This document shows, piece by piece, positions 1-9,709 of a stretch of 64,000 nt of DNA. Under the pieces are notes generated by a model. It made no database searches. It was not told the origin of the DNA and worked only from the letters and a program-made list of their open reading frames with translations. The translations under genes and the position numbers were made by a program. Source of the DNA: Leptospiraceae bacterium (GTDB taxonomy: Bacteria; Spirochaetota; Leptospiria; Leptospirales; Leptospiraceae); contig JACKPB010000009.1 of assembly GCA_024233875.1 (NCBI GenBank), positions 124,001 to 188,000 of the forward strand, written 5' to 3'. Position 1 is the first letter of the stretch; each line of letters begins with the position of its first letter.

Positions 1-893
1 GGATTTTCTACCTCATCTTTAATAGCTGCATAGAGATCATAACTTTCATTAGGGTTTTTTCTACAGAAAAGAAGAGAATTGTCGGTTGGATTCACAATCA
101 AATAAGCTTCATTTCCGGCTGTATTGATCTCAGGTCCTAGATTTTCAGGTGCAGAATAACTCCCATCCGAATTGATTTTCGAACGATAGAGATCATAGCC
201 TCCATAGCCTCCGGGACGGTTGGATGAAAAATAAAGATACTTTCCGTCAGGTGAAACTACTGCTGCAAAATTGGAAGTCCCGGGAAGATTGATCGGTGAG
301 GGGAGGGGTTCTGCCGAATACAGATTGTTTCCTATCAAAGGGGCTTTGTAGATTTTTGCACTGTTGGGATCACCAAATGGATATCTCGTGAAAAACAAGT
401 CATTCCCATGTAGATAAGGATTTTCTTCCATCTCCTCAGAATTGATTCGATCTGAGAGAGTCGCCGGTTGAGACCATCTTCCATTGATGTTTTCAGAATA
501 GTACAGATCTCTGGATACACCCAACTGTCCATTAGGAAGTCGAAACTCCAAGGATCCATCGCGATTTGAAGAAAAAATGATGAATTGTTCCTGTCCGTAC
601 ACATAAGGACTCTGGTCATCATAGGGTGAATTCAAGCTATCCACAGAGATTGGATTTGACCATTGTCCATTGATCAGTTTGGATTTGTACAGATCTGTGT
701 ACTCAGAACCTCTCTTGGAATAGAAATATAGAGTCTTTCCATCACTTGTAAGGGATGGACCGAACTCCTGGTTGTTAGTATTTATATTTTTCGGTAAAGG
801 AAAGACCTTATAGCCTTCTTTGAGGATTTCTTGAGAATAGAGAAATCTAGTAAAGGCAATGGATAGAAAAAAGAAAATCCTTAGAATTGACAT
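1..893 (-). CDS. PD40/WD40-like beta-propeller protein (C-terminus cut by window edge)
   Basis: This reading frame enters the window at base 1 and starts at an ATG at 893, preceded by an AGGAAG ribosome site. The protein begins with a hydrophobic signal peptide ending near LYSQE, so it is exported. It carries repeated propeller blades with the pattern SPDGKYLYFSSNRPGG followed by GGYDLYRS, and similar copies such as TSDGKTLYFYSKRG and FIIFSSNRDGS. Such PD40 (TolB-like) repeats are often joined to an OmpA-like domain in spirochaetes and Bacteroidetes, but the C-terminus lies outside the window. The exact role is unknown; a periplasmic or outer-membrane binding scaffold is likely. It is co-oriented with the FadL-like gene upstream. 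Confidence 0.85.
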   Translation of the reverse strand, partial: MSILRIFFFLSIAFTRFLYSQEILKEGYKVFPLPKNINTNNQEFGPSLTSDGKTLYFYSKRGSEYTDLYKSKLINGQWSNPISVDSLNSPYDDQSPYVYGQEQFIIFSSNRDGSLEFRLPNGQLGVSRDLYYSENINGRWSQPATLSDRINSEEMEENPYLHGNDLFFTRYPFGDPNSAKIYKAPLIGNNLYSAEPLPSPINLPGTSNFAAVVSPDGKYLYFSSNRPGGYGGYDLYRSKINSDGSYSAPENLGPEINTAGNEAYLIVNPTDNSLLFCRKNPNESYDLYAAIKDEVEN

Positions 894-935
894 GATCTTC
901 CTTTTTTGACTGTTGGAGTAAGAATTAGTTTTGAT

Positions 936-2399
936 TTAAAAGAACATAGTAATGGATACTCCTGCGTGGAGAGCCCTTCCACCCATGGAATAACTGGGAT
1001 TTCTTTCAGTTGGTATTCTTTTCCAAACATGTTCTCCATGCAATTTTTGATACCCTGCTACAAAATCAAGAATGATCGGGCTTTTTAAATCTTTTAAAAA
1101 TCCTGGTAGAAGTACATAGGACAATCCGGCTGTGTATCCCATCGAATCAAAATCCATCCAATTCACCTGACCGTACATAGTCGGGGTAGGTCTAGGTCTT
1201 CTCGCGATTCCCGCCCGAAATTTCAACCAATCCCTCCAGCTGTATTCGGTTCCTAATCTCATGATATTGATGTCATTGAAATAGACTTTTTCGCTATAGG
1301 AATTCTTTGTACGGGATTGTCGGAAGGCCGACCAGAGTTCACGATCCAATTGAATCGAGACTAAAATCTTTTCCAGGGGTCGATAGGCCATTCCATAGGA
1401 CCATTTTCTGGGAGAAAAAAGATCATACATAGCTACATCAAAATCCAGCTGGATCCCGAGTAAGGTAGTTTGCGCCCGCGCAGGTAGACTATCCACACTC
1501 AGTGCCATCTCCCGCCGATAAGAAATCCCTGCGGAAAATTTTCCATATTGAAAATTCAATCCGAACAATGGATTGGCAAAAGGTTTGGTTTCCAGGATGA
1601 CTTGCTGATTGGGAATCACCCTATCCCTCGAAACCGGAACATCCTTCAATAGGATGGCTCCCTTTCCAGAGATACTCCCTGTAAAACCTATCCCCGCAAA
1701 CAATCGGTCCTTCCAGAGCTCTATTCCCAATCCACCCATAATAGTAGGTTTTTGGTTGGAAACACCTCTTTGAAGATATCGGTGAACCGTAGGATTTACA
1801 TCGTTTATAGTTAATAAATTACCTGTTCCCGGTAGTAAGACATTCAATCCAAATTTGATATTTCTTTTCAAATCATAAATCGAGTTCAGATTGATAGTCA
1901 ATCCTAACCCGCCGTAATCGTCCCTCACACGTACCAGATCCTGATTTGAAGGAGCAGAAGTATTCAACTCAGGTCGCGCGAAATTGTATTGAAAAGTCAA
2001 TTCATGGGGAGTCGTTGTGGTTCTTTTAGCCGGGATATAAGTGAAGGAATTCTTTTTGACATCTTCCCAGAGTTTTTTGTATCCACCCGGTTTTTTTTGA
2101 GGATCTTGGGCCTCTTCTGTTGTAGATGATTCTAAATTAGCTTCTTCCAGAGCTTTTTGTTTCTCAAGTTCTTTGGCTTCTATCCTTGCCCGAATCAGCT
2201 CTCCTTCGGAAAGTTTTCCGAGACCTGCTACATTATAATAAACCGATGAACTATCATTTACAGTGGAAACTACAGCTCCTCCCATCGCAGCAGCGGCGGG
2301 ATGAGCTCCATAAATATCACCAAATTCTCCTGCAGAGAGGGAGATGGGAACAATTACCCCCATGATTAAATGAAGTGATACTAGTCGAAGTACTTTCAT
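936..2399 (-). CDS. FadL/OmpP1-like outer membrane beta-barrel protein
   Basis: About 487 residues. The ATG at 2399 is chosen because a GAGGGAG ribosome site lies just upstream; a longer reading from 2411 would start inside that site. After a signal peptide ending around SLSAG comes the FadL hallmark GAHPAAAAMGGA followed by DSSSVYYNVAGL. A charged, alanine/glutamate-rich stretch (residues about 65-105) follows, then many alternating beta-strand segments, and the chain ends in MFF, a C-terminal aromatic typical of outer-membrane barrels. FadL relatives import hydrophobic molecules such as fatty acids. The substrate here is unknown. The charged insertion close to the N-terminus is unusual for the family. 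Confidence 0.8.
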   Translation of the reverse strand: MKVLRLVSLHLIMGVIVPISLSAGEFGDIYGAHPAAAAMGGAVVSTVNDSSSVYYNVAGLGKLSEGELIRARIEAKELEKQKALEEANLESSTTEEAQDPQKKPGGYKKLWEDVKKNSFTYIPAKRTTTTPHELTFQYNFARPELNTSAPSNQDLVRVRDDYGGLGLTINLNSIYDLKRNIKFGLNVLLPGTGNLLTINDVNPTVHRYLQRGVSNQKPTIMGGLGIELWKDRLFAGIGFTGSISGKGAILLKDVPVSRDRVIPNQQVILETKPFANPLFGLNFQYGKFSAGISYRREMALSVDSLPARAQTTLLGIQLDFDVAMYDLFSPRKWSYGMAYRPLEKILVSIQLDRELWSAFRQSRTKNSYSEKVYFNDINIMRLGTEYSWRDWLKFRAGIARRPRPTPTMYGQVNWMDFDSMGYTAGLSYVLLPGFLKDLKSPIILDFVAGYQKLHGEHVWKRIPTERNPSYSMGGRALHAGVSITMFF

Positions 2400-2420
2400 A
2401 CTCCCTCTCAAATTAAAAAA

Positions 2421-5400
2421 TTATTCGAATATTTTTTGAAGATAAACTATTGATTTATCTGACAATTGATTTATTATCTTGTCATCAAATAGATTATTTT
2501 GCAATGAATTTTTCTCAAATTTTTTATTTATTCGTGATCTTATCCCTGAAATGATTTGAACAATTTCATTTTCCCGTTCTTTATCCCGAATTAAACTTAA
2601 TTCATTCAATAAATCATAAAGACCGGACTCGTTTGCATAGTAGAGAATCTCCAGAAACTTTTTATCTTTCCCCTCTTTATCTAATTCTAACAAAAGAGCT
2701 GATTTGATTCCTATCAAATTAACAAAGAAATTTACTATTTGAGTAGTTAATATTTCTTTCAATAAGGGATGTGAGGTCAATAACGTGCTATACTTTTTGA
2801 TCAATTGCTCCGGAAAATAATCAAAGTAAATGTTTTCCACTTTCTTAAATACAACTGATTCTCCGGACAAAATATCATTGTACAGGTCCATTTTTACATA
2901 CCCAAGCAATACACAAAGTACGGGTCTCGGTATTCCTTTGGAAATCGCATACCATTCGTCCCATTCATGCTGTGATACAGGAATTTTTTCCGTTCTGGGG
3001 TTCAGGATTTTTTTCTTAATTAGATAATTTGTAACTTCCAGAAAATCATTCCATCCATACTTTTCGGATTCAAAAAGATCTGTTTCTATACTCAAACTTT
3101 GAAGAGAATTGTCTCTTAAAACCTTAGTAGATACTTCCTGTCCAAGAGTTTCCAACAAGACATCTCTTTCTTTCTCATTTTTAAGCTTTTTCTTTTCCAA
3201 TAATAGATTAAAGAATATTTTTAAGTTCACTTCATGATCGGAAAGATCCACACCGGCAGAATTATCCAATGCATCTGTGTAGATTCGACCCCCATTCAAA
3301 GAATACTCAATCCTTCCTAATTGCGTGAGACCGAGATTTCCTCCTTCACTCAAAACCCTTGCTCTAATTTCATTTCCGTTTACTCTAACATCATTATTAG
3401 AAGGATCTCCTACTTTTAAATTGTCCTCTGATTCGGACTTTACATAGGTACCGATTCCACCGTTATAGAGTAGATCTACAGGAGCCTTAAGGATTGCTTT
3501 CACTAAATCCTGACCGGAAAGTGTGGTTTCGGTGATATCCAAAACTTTCTGAACTTCCGGGGATATGCTGATCTTTTTCTCAGATCGATTGAATACTCCT
3601 CCTCCTTTTGAAATCAGAGACGAATCGTACTGATCCCAGCCAGCATTTTGCGAATTGAACAATCTTTTTCTTTCTTTATAACTTTTTTTGGGATCCGGAT
3701 TGGGATCTAAAAAGATATGTTTGTGATTGAATGCTGCTATAAGTTTGTAGTGTTCACTCTCTATCAATCCATTTCCAAACACATCCCCTCCCATATCTCC
3801 AATCCCGGCTACAGTTATGGATTCCTTTCTAAAATCGATCTTGAGGTTTCTAAGATGTCTATCGGCAGTAACAAGAGCTCCTTTCGCTGTAATACCAAAT
3901 GCTTTGTGCGAATATCCTTTGGAACCTCCGGACGCAAAGGCATCTCCCAACCAGAAGTTATTTTCGATAGATAATGAATTAGCTGTATCTGACAGTTGTG
4001 CCGTTCCTTTGTCGGCTGCTACAACCAGGTAAGGATCGTAATCATCATATGCAAATGGACCTGTATCTCCGCCGAATGTAATTTCTTTTCCATCGATTCT
4101 ATTGTCTGTCAATGATATCAATGATCGAATATAATTCTTATACGCATCTACCATTGTCAATTCAGCAGGGTTAAAAATATTTTTGGTTAGAATGAACCCA
4201 CCTTTGGATCCAACAGGAACGATAACTGAGTTCTTTACCATCTGAGTCTTCATTAGAGATAGAATCTCTGTTCTGAAATCTGAAATTCTATCAGAAAATC
4301 TCAATCCACCTCTGGCCACAGGACCTCCGCGGAGATGAATTCCCTGGAAATCAGCAGAATAAACAAAAATTTCTCTATAAGGTCTGGGATCGGGTAGACT
4401 GGAAGGTAGAGAACTATCTATTTTATAAGCAACATATTTTCTCTTTACACCGATGGAAGTTTCCTCTCTGTCATTTTTTATTCCAAAAAAGCTTGTTCTG
4501 AGTATTGCAAGAGTGGAAGTTTTCATGGATGTGAGAACCGAATCTTCCAAAAGTGTTTTTGCCCGATCGGTCAATTCCTTAAGTTTCTCCTCAGAACGAA
4601 GTTTTCCGAGATAGAATTTATCAAAGAAATAATTCCACAATTCCATACAGAATTCCGGATGGTTGAGAAGAGTTTCATTGAAGTCAGAACGATTGAAAGA
4701 AGGATTTGTTTGCAGGCAGTACTCTCTGATTGATTTCAGAAAAAAGATACCATTCATATCGAGTTCGGATTTCAATATGATTCCTGAGAGAGGATCCGAA
4801 GTCAAATACCCTTTCATGGTAAACGTAAATGCTTCTGCTATCCTCCTGTAGACGTTGTTTTCATTAGGAAATAATTCCATAAAAAACTCAGTCTTAGCAT
4901 AAATCACATCATTCATATTGAATCTATAGACTCTTTGAGAAATAGGAGACAGTCCCATATGAGACAATGCAGTCACCCATTTGCTCAACTGAAATTCTTT
5001 ATCGTGAGTGATAGCCTGAAGTTCTGTCGCACCACTATCGGACTCGTCTACCCTGAGTACGATTCTGTCATTTTTAAGTTTTCTTAATAACTCCAGATCA
5101 ACCAATACTTTTTCCGGGTCATGGGTTGCTCTATAATCCTCACGAAATTCCAATTTCTCCGGAAACTTTTCATCCTTGTATCTATCTTCCCATTTGGAAC
5201 GAACATGCTCAATCCAGGGTCTGAAGATATGCTCCAATTTTGAGCTAATCTGAAATAAAGACTGCTTTGTAATACCATCCATGCGAATCAAATGAAAGGA
5301 TTGGACGTAGTTTTTAACCAAAACTTCATACTTTTTGATTCTTGCCCCCTGTAGATCTTTTTCGATAATCTCAGGAATAGAAGTTAGTTTATCTTCCGAC

Positions 5401-6434
5401 CATAGTTTCTCCGGAATGATAGATATAATCAACCCCAGGTTTTCTTTTAATTTGATACCATTTGAACGAATATTTGTTTTTAAAGATTGCTCAACGATTG
5501 CACTGTATATAGAAATATATGATCGATAAGGAATTAAGAAAAGAATCTCGGTGGGAATGTAATTGAAAACCATTCTGACAGTTCTTCCTAAACCTGAAAA
5601 CTGTTGGATATTTTCTTCTTTCATGAACTGATACAACCTATCTTTCATCAAAGGTATATCAATCATAGCCGAGGATTGTCCTTTTTGATTGAAGGTTCCC
5701 TCTAAAATCAATTTTTTGCCAAGACGGGTAAAACAAATATAAAATAGATTCCCCTCATTTAAATATGATTGTCTCAAGGATTCTCTGGCGTAAAAATTAG
5801 TTTCTTCGTTATCATCAGGTAGGGTGGTAAACCAATCCCAAATCTCACCTTCTCTTGGAAAGTCACCCAAACTATATTCTTCTTCTTTGCTCTGAAAAAA
5901 ACTACCTTCCCATACAAAACCTTTCTTAAGTAACCATTGAATGAGTTCAACATATTCAGGTTGAAAATTCTTATTCCAAAGATCAGATCTCTGATTAACT
6001 AAAAAATTATAATCCTTGGTATATTTTAATATTTTTGAGTAAGCATCTTTAATATTTTTAGATAGTACCGTATTCAGATCATTAGATAGGTTTTGTATTT
6101 CAATATAATAAAATTCAAAATCTTCTGAGGGATGAAAGTGTAAACTACGATTGATTTCCAGATCATGACGATGAAACAATTCTCTGATCTTTGCGGCAAA
6201 AAATGGCATTGATTTGCAGATGATTGTGATACACCTTAAATTGATCCGCAGTAAAGGATCCTGCTCTAAGGGTTTGTAGGTTTTTATGGAAAGATTTTTA
6301 TTGCCCGACTCAGAAAATACTTCCAAGAGTTCATTTTCTAAGTACTCTATTTCATCGGATTTATAAAAGTCTTTGTAGATATCGCTGAGTGATTTTTGAA
6401 AGGATGAATGAAAAAACGTTTTATCAATGCTCAT
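2421..6434 (-). CDS. gdhB: Large NAD-specific glutamate dehydrogenase
   Basis: About 1337 residues, converting glutamate to 2-oxoglutarate and ammonium with NAD. The ATG at 6434 follows a GGGAG site; the in-frame TTG at 6446 sits over that site. The N-terminal half is divergent and ACT-like. The catalytic part begins near residue 700 with RGGPVARGGLRFSDR, followed by PVGSKGGF, which carries the substrate lysine; further on is GGDTGPFAYDDYDPY. The NAD domain contains VAGIGDMGGDVFGNG. This matches the Bac_GDH (large, tetrameric or hexameric) family, whose members usually have about 1600 residues, so this one is on the short side. It is followed closely by the FadL-like gene (spacing about 21 bases). 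Confidence 0.92.
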   Translation of the reverse strand: MSIDKTFFHSSFQKSLSDIYKDFYKSDEIEYLENELLEVFSESGNKNLSIKTYKPLEQDPLLRINLRCITIICKSMPFFAAKIRELFHRHDLEINRSLHFHPSEDFEFYYIEIQNLSNDLNTVLSKNIKDAYSKILKYTKDYNFLVNQRSDLWNKNFQPEYVELIQWLLKKGFVWEGSFFQSKEEEYSLGDFPREGEIWDWFTTLPDDNEETNFYARESLRQSYLNEGNLFYICFTRLGKKLILEGTFNQKGQSSAMIDIPLMKDRLYQFMKEENIQQFSGLGRTVRMVFNYIPTEILFLIPYRSYISIYSAIVEQSLKTNIRSNGIKLKENLGLIISIIPEKLWSEDKLTSIPEIIEKDLQGARIKKYEVLVKNYVQSFHLIRMDGITKQSLFQISSKLEHIFRPWIEHVRSKWEDRYKDEKFPEKLEFREDYRATHDPEKVLVDLELLRKLKNDRIVLRVDESDSGATELQAITHDKEFQLSKWVTALSHMGLSPISQRVYRFNMNDVIYAKTEFFMELFPNENNVYRRIAEAFTFTMKGYLTSDPLSGIILKSELDMNGIFFLKSIREYCLQTNPSFNRSDFNETLLNHPEFCMELWNYFFDKFYLGKLRSEEKLKELTDRAKTLLEDSVLTSMKTSTLAILRTSFFGIKNDREETSIGVKRKYVAYKIDSSLPSSLPDPRPYREIFVYSADFQGIHLRGGPVARGGLRFSDRISDFRTEILSLMKTQMVKNSVIVPVGSKGGFILTKNIFNPAELTMVDAYKNYIRSLISLTDNRIDGKEITFGGDTGPFAYDDYDPYLVVAADKGTAQLSDTANSLSIENNFWLGDAFASGGSKGYSHKAFGITAKGALVTADRHLRNLKIDFRKESITVAGIGDMGGDVFGNGLIESEHYKLIAAFNHKHIFLDPNPDPKKSYKERKRLFNSQNAGWDQYDSSLISKGGGVFNRSEKKISISPEVQKVLDITETTLSGQDLVKAILKAPVDLLYNGGIGTYVKSESEDNLKVGDPSNNDVRVNGNEIRARVLSEGGNLGLTQLGRIEYSLNGGRIYTDALDNSAGVDLSDHEVNLKIFFNLLLEKKKLKNEKERDVLLETLGQEVSTKVLRDNSLQSLSIETDLFESEKYGWNDFLEVTNYLIKKKILNPRTEKIPVSQHEWDEWYAISKGIPRPVLCVLLGYVKMDLYNDILSGESVVFKKVENIYFDYFPEQLIKKYSTLLTSHPLLKEILTTQIVNFFVNLIGIKSALLLELDKEGKDKKFLEILYYANESGLYDLLNELSLIRDKERENEIVQIISGIRSRINKKFEKNSLQNNLFDDKIINQLSDKSIVYLQKIFE

Positions 6435-6481
6435 AAAAACTCCCAATATAGATTTATTAAGAGTTACAGATTATGAGCGAA

Positions 6482-8056
6482 TTATTTTATTTCCAGAACT
6501 TTTCCTTTCAAAAAGGAAACAATCTTATCTTTTGAGGTATTATTCAGACTTTTTACAATTTCTGTCGGTTCGAGGAGCAAATACCTGGGAATATCACCCG
6601 AAATAATTTTTGTTTCTTCCGGAATATTTATAAATCCCGATGCTTCTGTAAATGATTTGCGAAAGGTCAATTGAACTGATATATCCTGGTTTAAGTAGGA
6701 ATCATCAATTTCTTTGAGATAGATCCAATTGGTGTGCTTTCCCTGTTTCAACAAAATCTTTCTAGATGTTTTTAGTATTGATTTTTGGGCGTTGAAAACC
6801 AGCTTCTCTGCTACTTCACGTATATTGGAAGTTACAGGAGACTTCTGTATCACTTTTTCTCCTGTACTTTTCTGAAAAATTTCGAAGAGATTGTTTGGAT
6901 GCGGAAAATCCACATATCTATAGATTTCACCCTCGGGAATCAATTGGAGTTCATTGATGTCAATGTCTCTCAATGTTTGCTTGCCCGAGTGATCTACATA
7001 AACTTTGCGATCAAATAAAAAGATTTTCTTCAAACCTTTCTGGGTACCCAAAGACTGTTCATGAATGATTTGGTGCAAATTTTGACCGGAGGATCTAGCC
7101 GCCTTTCTGTAGATATTCATATCATTGTAATCGAAGTAAGAACCTGTGAGGATATATACTTTCAACCCCATACTGGTCAGATCCTGAGTAGCCGAAACCA
7201 GCTTATAAGAACTCTTTCCTCCAGTGGTCGCATCTGAAAACAGGATAAATTTTCTATTTTTGTATCCCGAAAAGACCAGGTTGCTCTTCAATTTTGACAA
7301 ATAAGAAGCCAGAACATCTGAATCTATAGATCCTGAAAATCGCACTCTTTTGAGAACATCCCTTATGTTTTCATGATTCAAACTAGGTTGAACCACTTTC
7401 ATACCTTTTTGTCCGAATAAAGCCAATCCGATAGAAAGATCAGAACCCAAAGTACCTTCAATAAAACTGATCAATTCTCTGGAGTCAGAAGATAGAGATC
7501 CCGAAAGATCTATTCCAAAAATCACTTCCTGCTTTTGATTCGGATTGCCCAAAAATTTTTCCGGTCTCTTTGGGTTTAGATAGGAAAAAGCTTTCAGTGC
7601 ATGTTTTTCCATATCAGAATAAAAATCCTGTTTTAAAATCGATTCCTGAGAATAGATCAATCTTCCACCGCAATCATATGTCATCGTATGGATGAGAGTG
7701 GAACCCAAATCTGAAGCTCCGGAAAAATCCACTTCATTTTGAACAACGTAATCCGTCTCCAAATCCGAGCAAATTCTACTGATCAAATCTCTGGATGGCT
7801 TTCGGGAAAGGTCTTCATTCATGCTAGTGATGATATTTCTAACAGAAGAAAAAGAACTCAATCCGACTTCAAAGTTTTGATTGGTATAGAAGGCCAGCAA
7901 TTCAGAGACCCCTGTATCCGGTTTGTCTTTCTTGAGTAGGGAAAGGGGAGCATCTCCAATGATGTAAGAGGGTAGGAATGTCAATTCTCTTGAGAACAAT
8001 TGAGAATCCAATACAAGAAAAAATATTAGAAAACTAGCCAGAAACTTTTTCACCAT
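6482..8056 (-). CDS. Exported von Willebrand factor A-like protein of unknown role
   Basis: 524 residues with an N-terminal signal peptide (KKFLASFLIFFLVLDSQLFS). A vWA-type domain starts near residue 178: FGIDLSGSLSSDS holds the DxSxS metal-ion (MIDAS) motif at residues 183-187, and KFILFSDATTGG resembles the later aspartate-bearing strand. The N-terminal 170 residues look like a beta/alpha periplasmic domain resembling those that sense envelope components, and the C-terminal 150 residues are beta-rich. vWA domains bind protein partners through a metal ion. I do not recognise a named family. It lies between guaB (with a terminator in between) and the glutamate dehydrogenase. Confidence 0.7.
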   Translation of the reverse strand: MVKKFLASFLIFFLVLDSQLFSRELTFLPSYIIGDAPLSLLKKDKPDTGVSELLAFYTNQNFEVGLSSFSSVRNIITSMNEDLSRKPSRDLISRICSDLETDYVVQNEVDFSGASDLGSTLIHTMTYDCGGRLIYSQESILKQDFYSDMEKHALKAFSYLNPKRPEKFLGNPNQKQEVIFGIDLSGSLSSDSRELISFIEGTLGSDLSIGLALFGQKGMKVVQPSLNHENIRDVLKRVRFSGSIDSDVLASYLSKLKSNLVFSGYKNRKFILFSDATTGGKSSYKLVSATQDLTSMGLKVYILTGSYFDYNDMNIYRKAARSSGQNLHQIIHEQSLGTQKGLKKIFLFDRKVYVDHSGKQTLRDIDINELQLIPEGEIYRYVDFPHPNNLFEIFQKSTGEKVIQKSPVTSNIREVAEKLVFNAQKSILKTSRKILLKQGKHTNWIYLKEIDDSYLNQDISVQLTFRKSFTEASGFINIPEETKIISGDIPRYLLLEPTEIVKSLNNTSKDKIVSFLKGKVLEIK

Positions 8057-8089
8057 TGGATTACTTACCCTTTTTTAGACTGGACATTG

Positions 8090-8117
8090 AAAAATTCGAT
8101 CCGGGTCGAATTTTTTT
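8090..8117 (-). terminator. Rho-independent terminator of guaB
   Basis: Plus-strand AAAAATTCGA (8090-8099), loop TCCGGG, then TCGAATTTTT (8106-8115) form a 10-bp stem directly overlapping the guaB stop codon. On the minus strand the stem is followed by a run of T, as expected for an intrinsic terminator. It separates guaB from the vWA-like gene. Confidence 0.75.
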
Positions 8118-9633
8118 ATTCTACCCTCATTGTAGGTTTGCTATAAGAATAAAGCCCGTGAACCGACCCCTGAGCCTGTGCGGACTCTGATCTTCTCTCA
8201 AATCGCAAATTTCCTGCATAGAGAGCCTTGTGCAAATCGGGAATGTTTTTATAGCCCATGTCTTGAAATGATTGTCGGAGACCCTGAGCAAGATATGGAA
8301 CAAAATTCGTCACCGAACCCTTGTCGACAACTGCACCACTCACACCCTGTGCTACTTTGATTTTCTGATTTTCACTGAAATATCTTTTGTCTCCACCTGC
8401 TTTCATTGCTTCCAAGGATGCCATTCCACGATATTTTTTCAATCGCATTCCATTTTCATAAAAATACTCACCCGGAGCCTCGTTTGTACCTGCAAACATA
8501 GATCCCATCATGACTGTAGCTGCTCCGATTGCCAGAGCTACAGAGATATCACCTGTATTGGAGATTCCACCATCAGCTATGATGGGAATTCCAAAATTTC
8601 TAGCATATTGTGCGGTTTTGTAAACTGCGGTGGCCTGAGCTCGCCCCACAGCCATGGTTTCTTGAGTGATACAAATAGACCCGGGTCCCATACCGACTCT
8701 CAAGCCATCAGCTCCTGCTTCGATAAGATTTTTACATTGCTCTTTGGTGACTACGTTTCCACCCACAACATCTAAATTTTTAAAATTGGCTTTGATAAAA
8801 CGAATCATTTCTAGTTGGTACACTGAGTTACCCTGAGCTGAGTCGATGACTATAACATCCACACCGGCTTCATAAAGTGCTTCGACTCTTTGCTTGGACT
8901 CCGGAAGAGTGGAAACGGCAGCTCCTACTCTGAGTCGTTTGTTTTGATCCTTGGATGCATCAGGAAAATCTTTGTTCTTTTTGAGATCGGATCGACTCAC
9001 CAATGCTACTAATAATCCTGAGGAATTGATGATGGGGAGCTTTCCAATTTTACTATTTTTTAAAATATTATTAGCTTCTTTCAGGCTTATCCCTTGTTTA
9101 CCGGTGATGAGTTCGGTAGTCATTACCTGTCCCAATTTGATGTTTCGATTGGGTTCAAAATCCACATCACGATTTGTTACTATCCCTACGAGCTTCGATG
9201 AAAATTTCCCATCTTCGGTAATCGGAATTCCTGAGAAATCATGTTTTTCCTTGATTTTATCTAGGTCACTTATAGTATGTTCCGGGCTTAGTATTATTGG
9301 GTCTGTGATGAATCCGTTTTCATATCTTTTCACACGACGGACGTGATCAACCTGTTCATCTATCGTGTTATTGTAATGAACGATCCCCATTCCGCCCTGT
9401 AAGGCTAAAGAAATCGCCATAGAAGACTCTGTTACAGTGTCCATAGGTGAACTAATAAAAGGTTTTTTTAATATGATATTTTTCGTGATTTTTGATTCTA
9501 ATTCAACATCACTGGGATTGAAATCAATGAATCCCGGTAAAATTAAAAAATCTTTATATGTCAGTCCAACAGGACCTTTAAATAGTTCTTCACCTGTAAA
9601 GCCGTCTTCGATATCTAGAATTGTCGATTTCAT
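8116..9633 (-). CDS. guaB: Inosine-5'-monophosphate dehydrogenase
   Basis: 505 residues, the usual length. It oxidises IMP to XMP with NAD, the first committed step of GMP synthesis, in the cytoplasm. Visible features are the N-terminal barrel strand FISSPMDTVTES (residues 60-70), two CBS domains between about residues 110 and 225, IDSAQGNS, the active-site loop GMGPGSICITQE with the nucleophile Cys321, and IADGGISNTGD. A C-terminal flap segment (GVSGAVVDKG) is also present. The ATG follows an AAGGAAA site. A terminator overlaps the stop codon, and the gene is divergent from the PilZ-like gene at 9710. Confidence 0.97.
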   Translation of the reverse strand: MKSTILDIEDGFTGEELFKGPVGLTYKDFLILPGFIDFNPSDVELESKITKNIILKKPFISSPMDTVTESSMAISLALQGGMGIVHYNNTIDEQVDHVRRVKRYENGFITDPIILSPEHTISDLDKIKEKHDFSGIPITEDGKFSSKLVGIVTNRDVDFEPNRNIKLGQVMTTELITGKQGISLKEANNILKNSKIGKLPIINSSGLLVALVSRSDLKKNKDFPDASKDQNKRLRVGAAVSTLPESKQRVEALYEAGVDVIVIDSAQGNSVYQLEMIRFIKANFKNLDVVGGNVVTKEQCKNLIEAGADGLRVGMGPGSICITQETMAVGRAQATAVYKTAQYARNFGIPIIADGGISNTGDISVALAIGAATVMMGSMFAGTNEAPGEYFYENGMRLKKYRGMASLEAMKAGGDKRYFSENQKIKVAQGVSGAVVDKGSVTNFVPYLAQGLRQSFQDMGYKNIPDLHKALYAGNLRFERRSESAQAQGSVHGLYSYSKPTMRVE

Positions 9634-9709
9634 ATTATTTCCTTATATACAGGTATTTCGAGTCGATTTCATATGCAAGAGAATTTCTTTATTAGTGAGG
9701 ACGTTTTAA

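Noticed and set aside
8272..8775. A long plus-strand open frame opposite guaB (167 codons)
   Set aside because: It lies wholly antisense to a clear IMP dehydrogenase and shows no family features.
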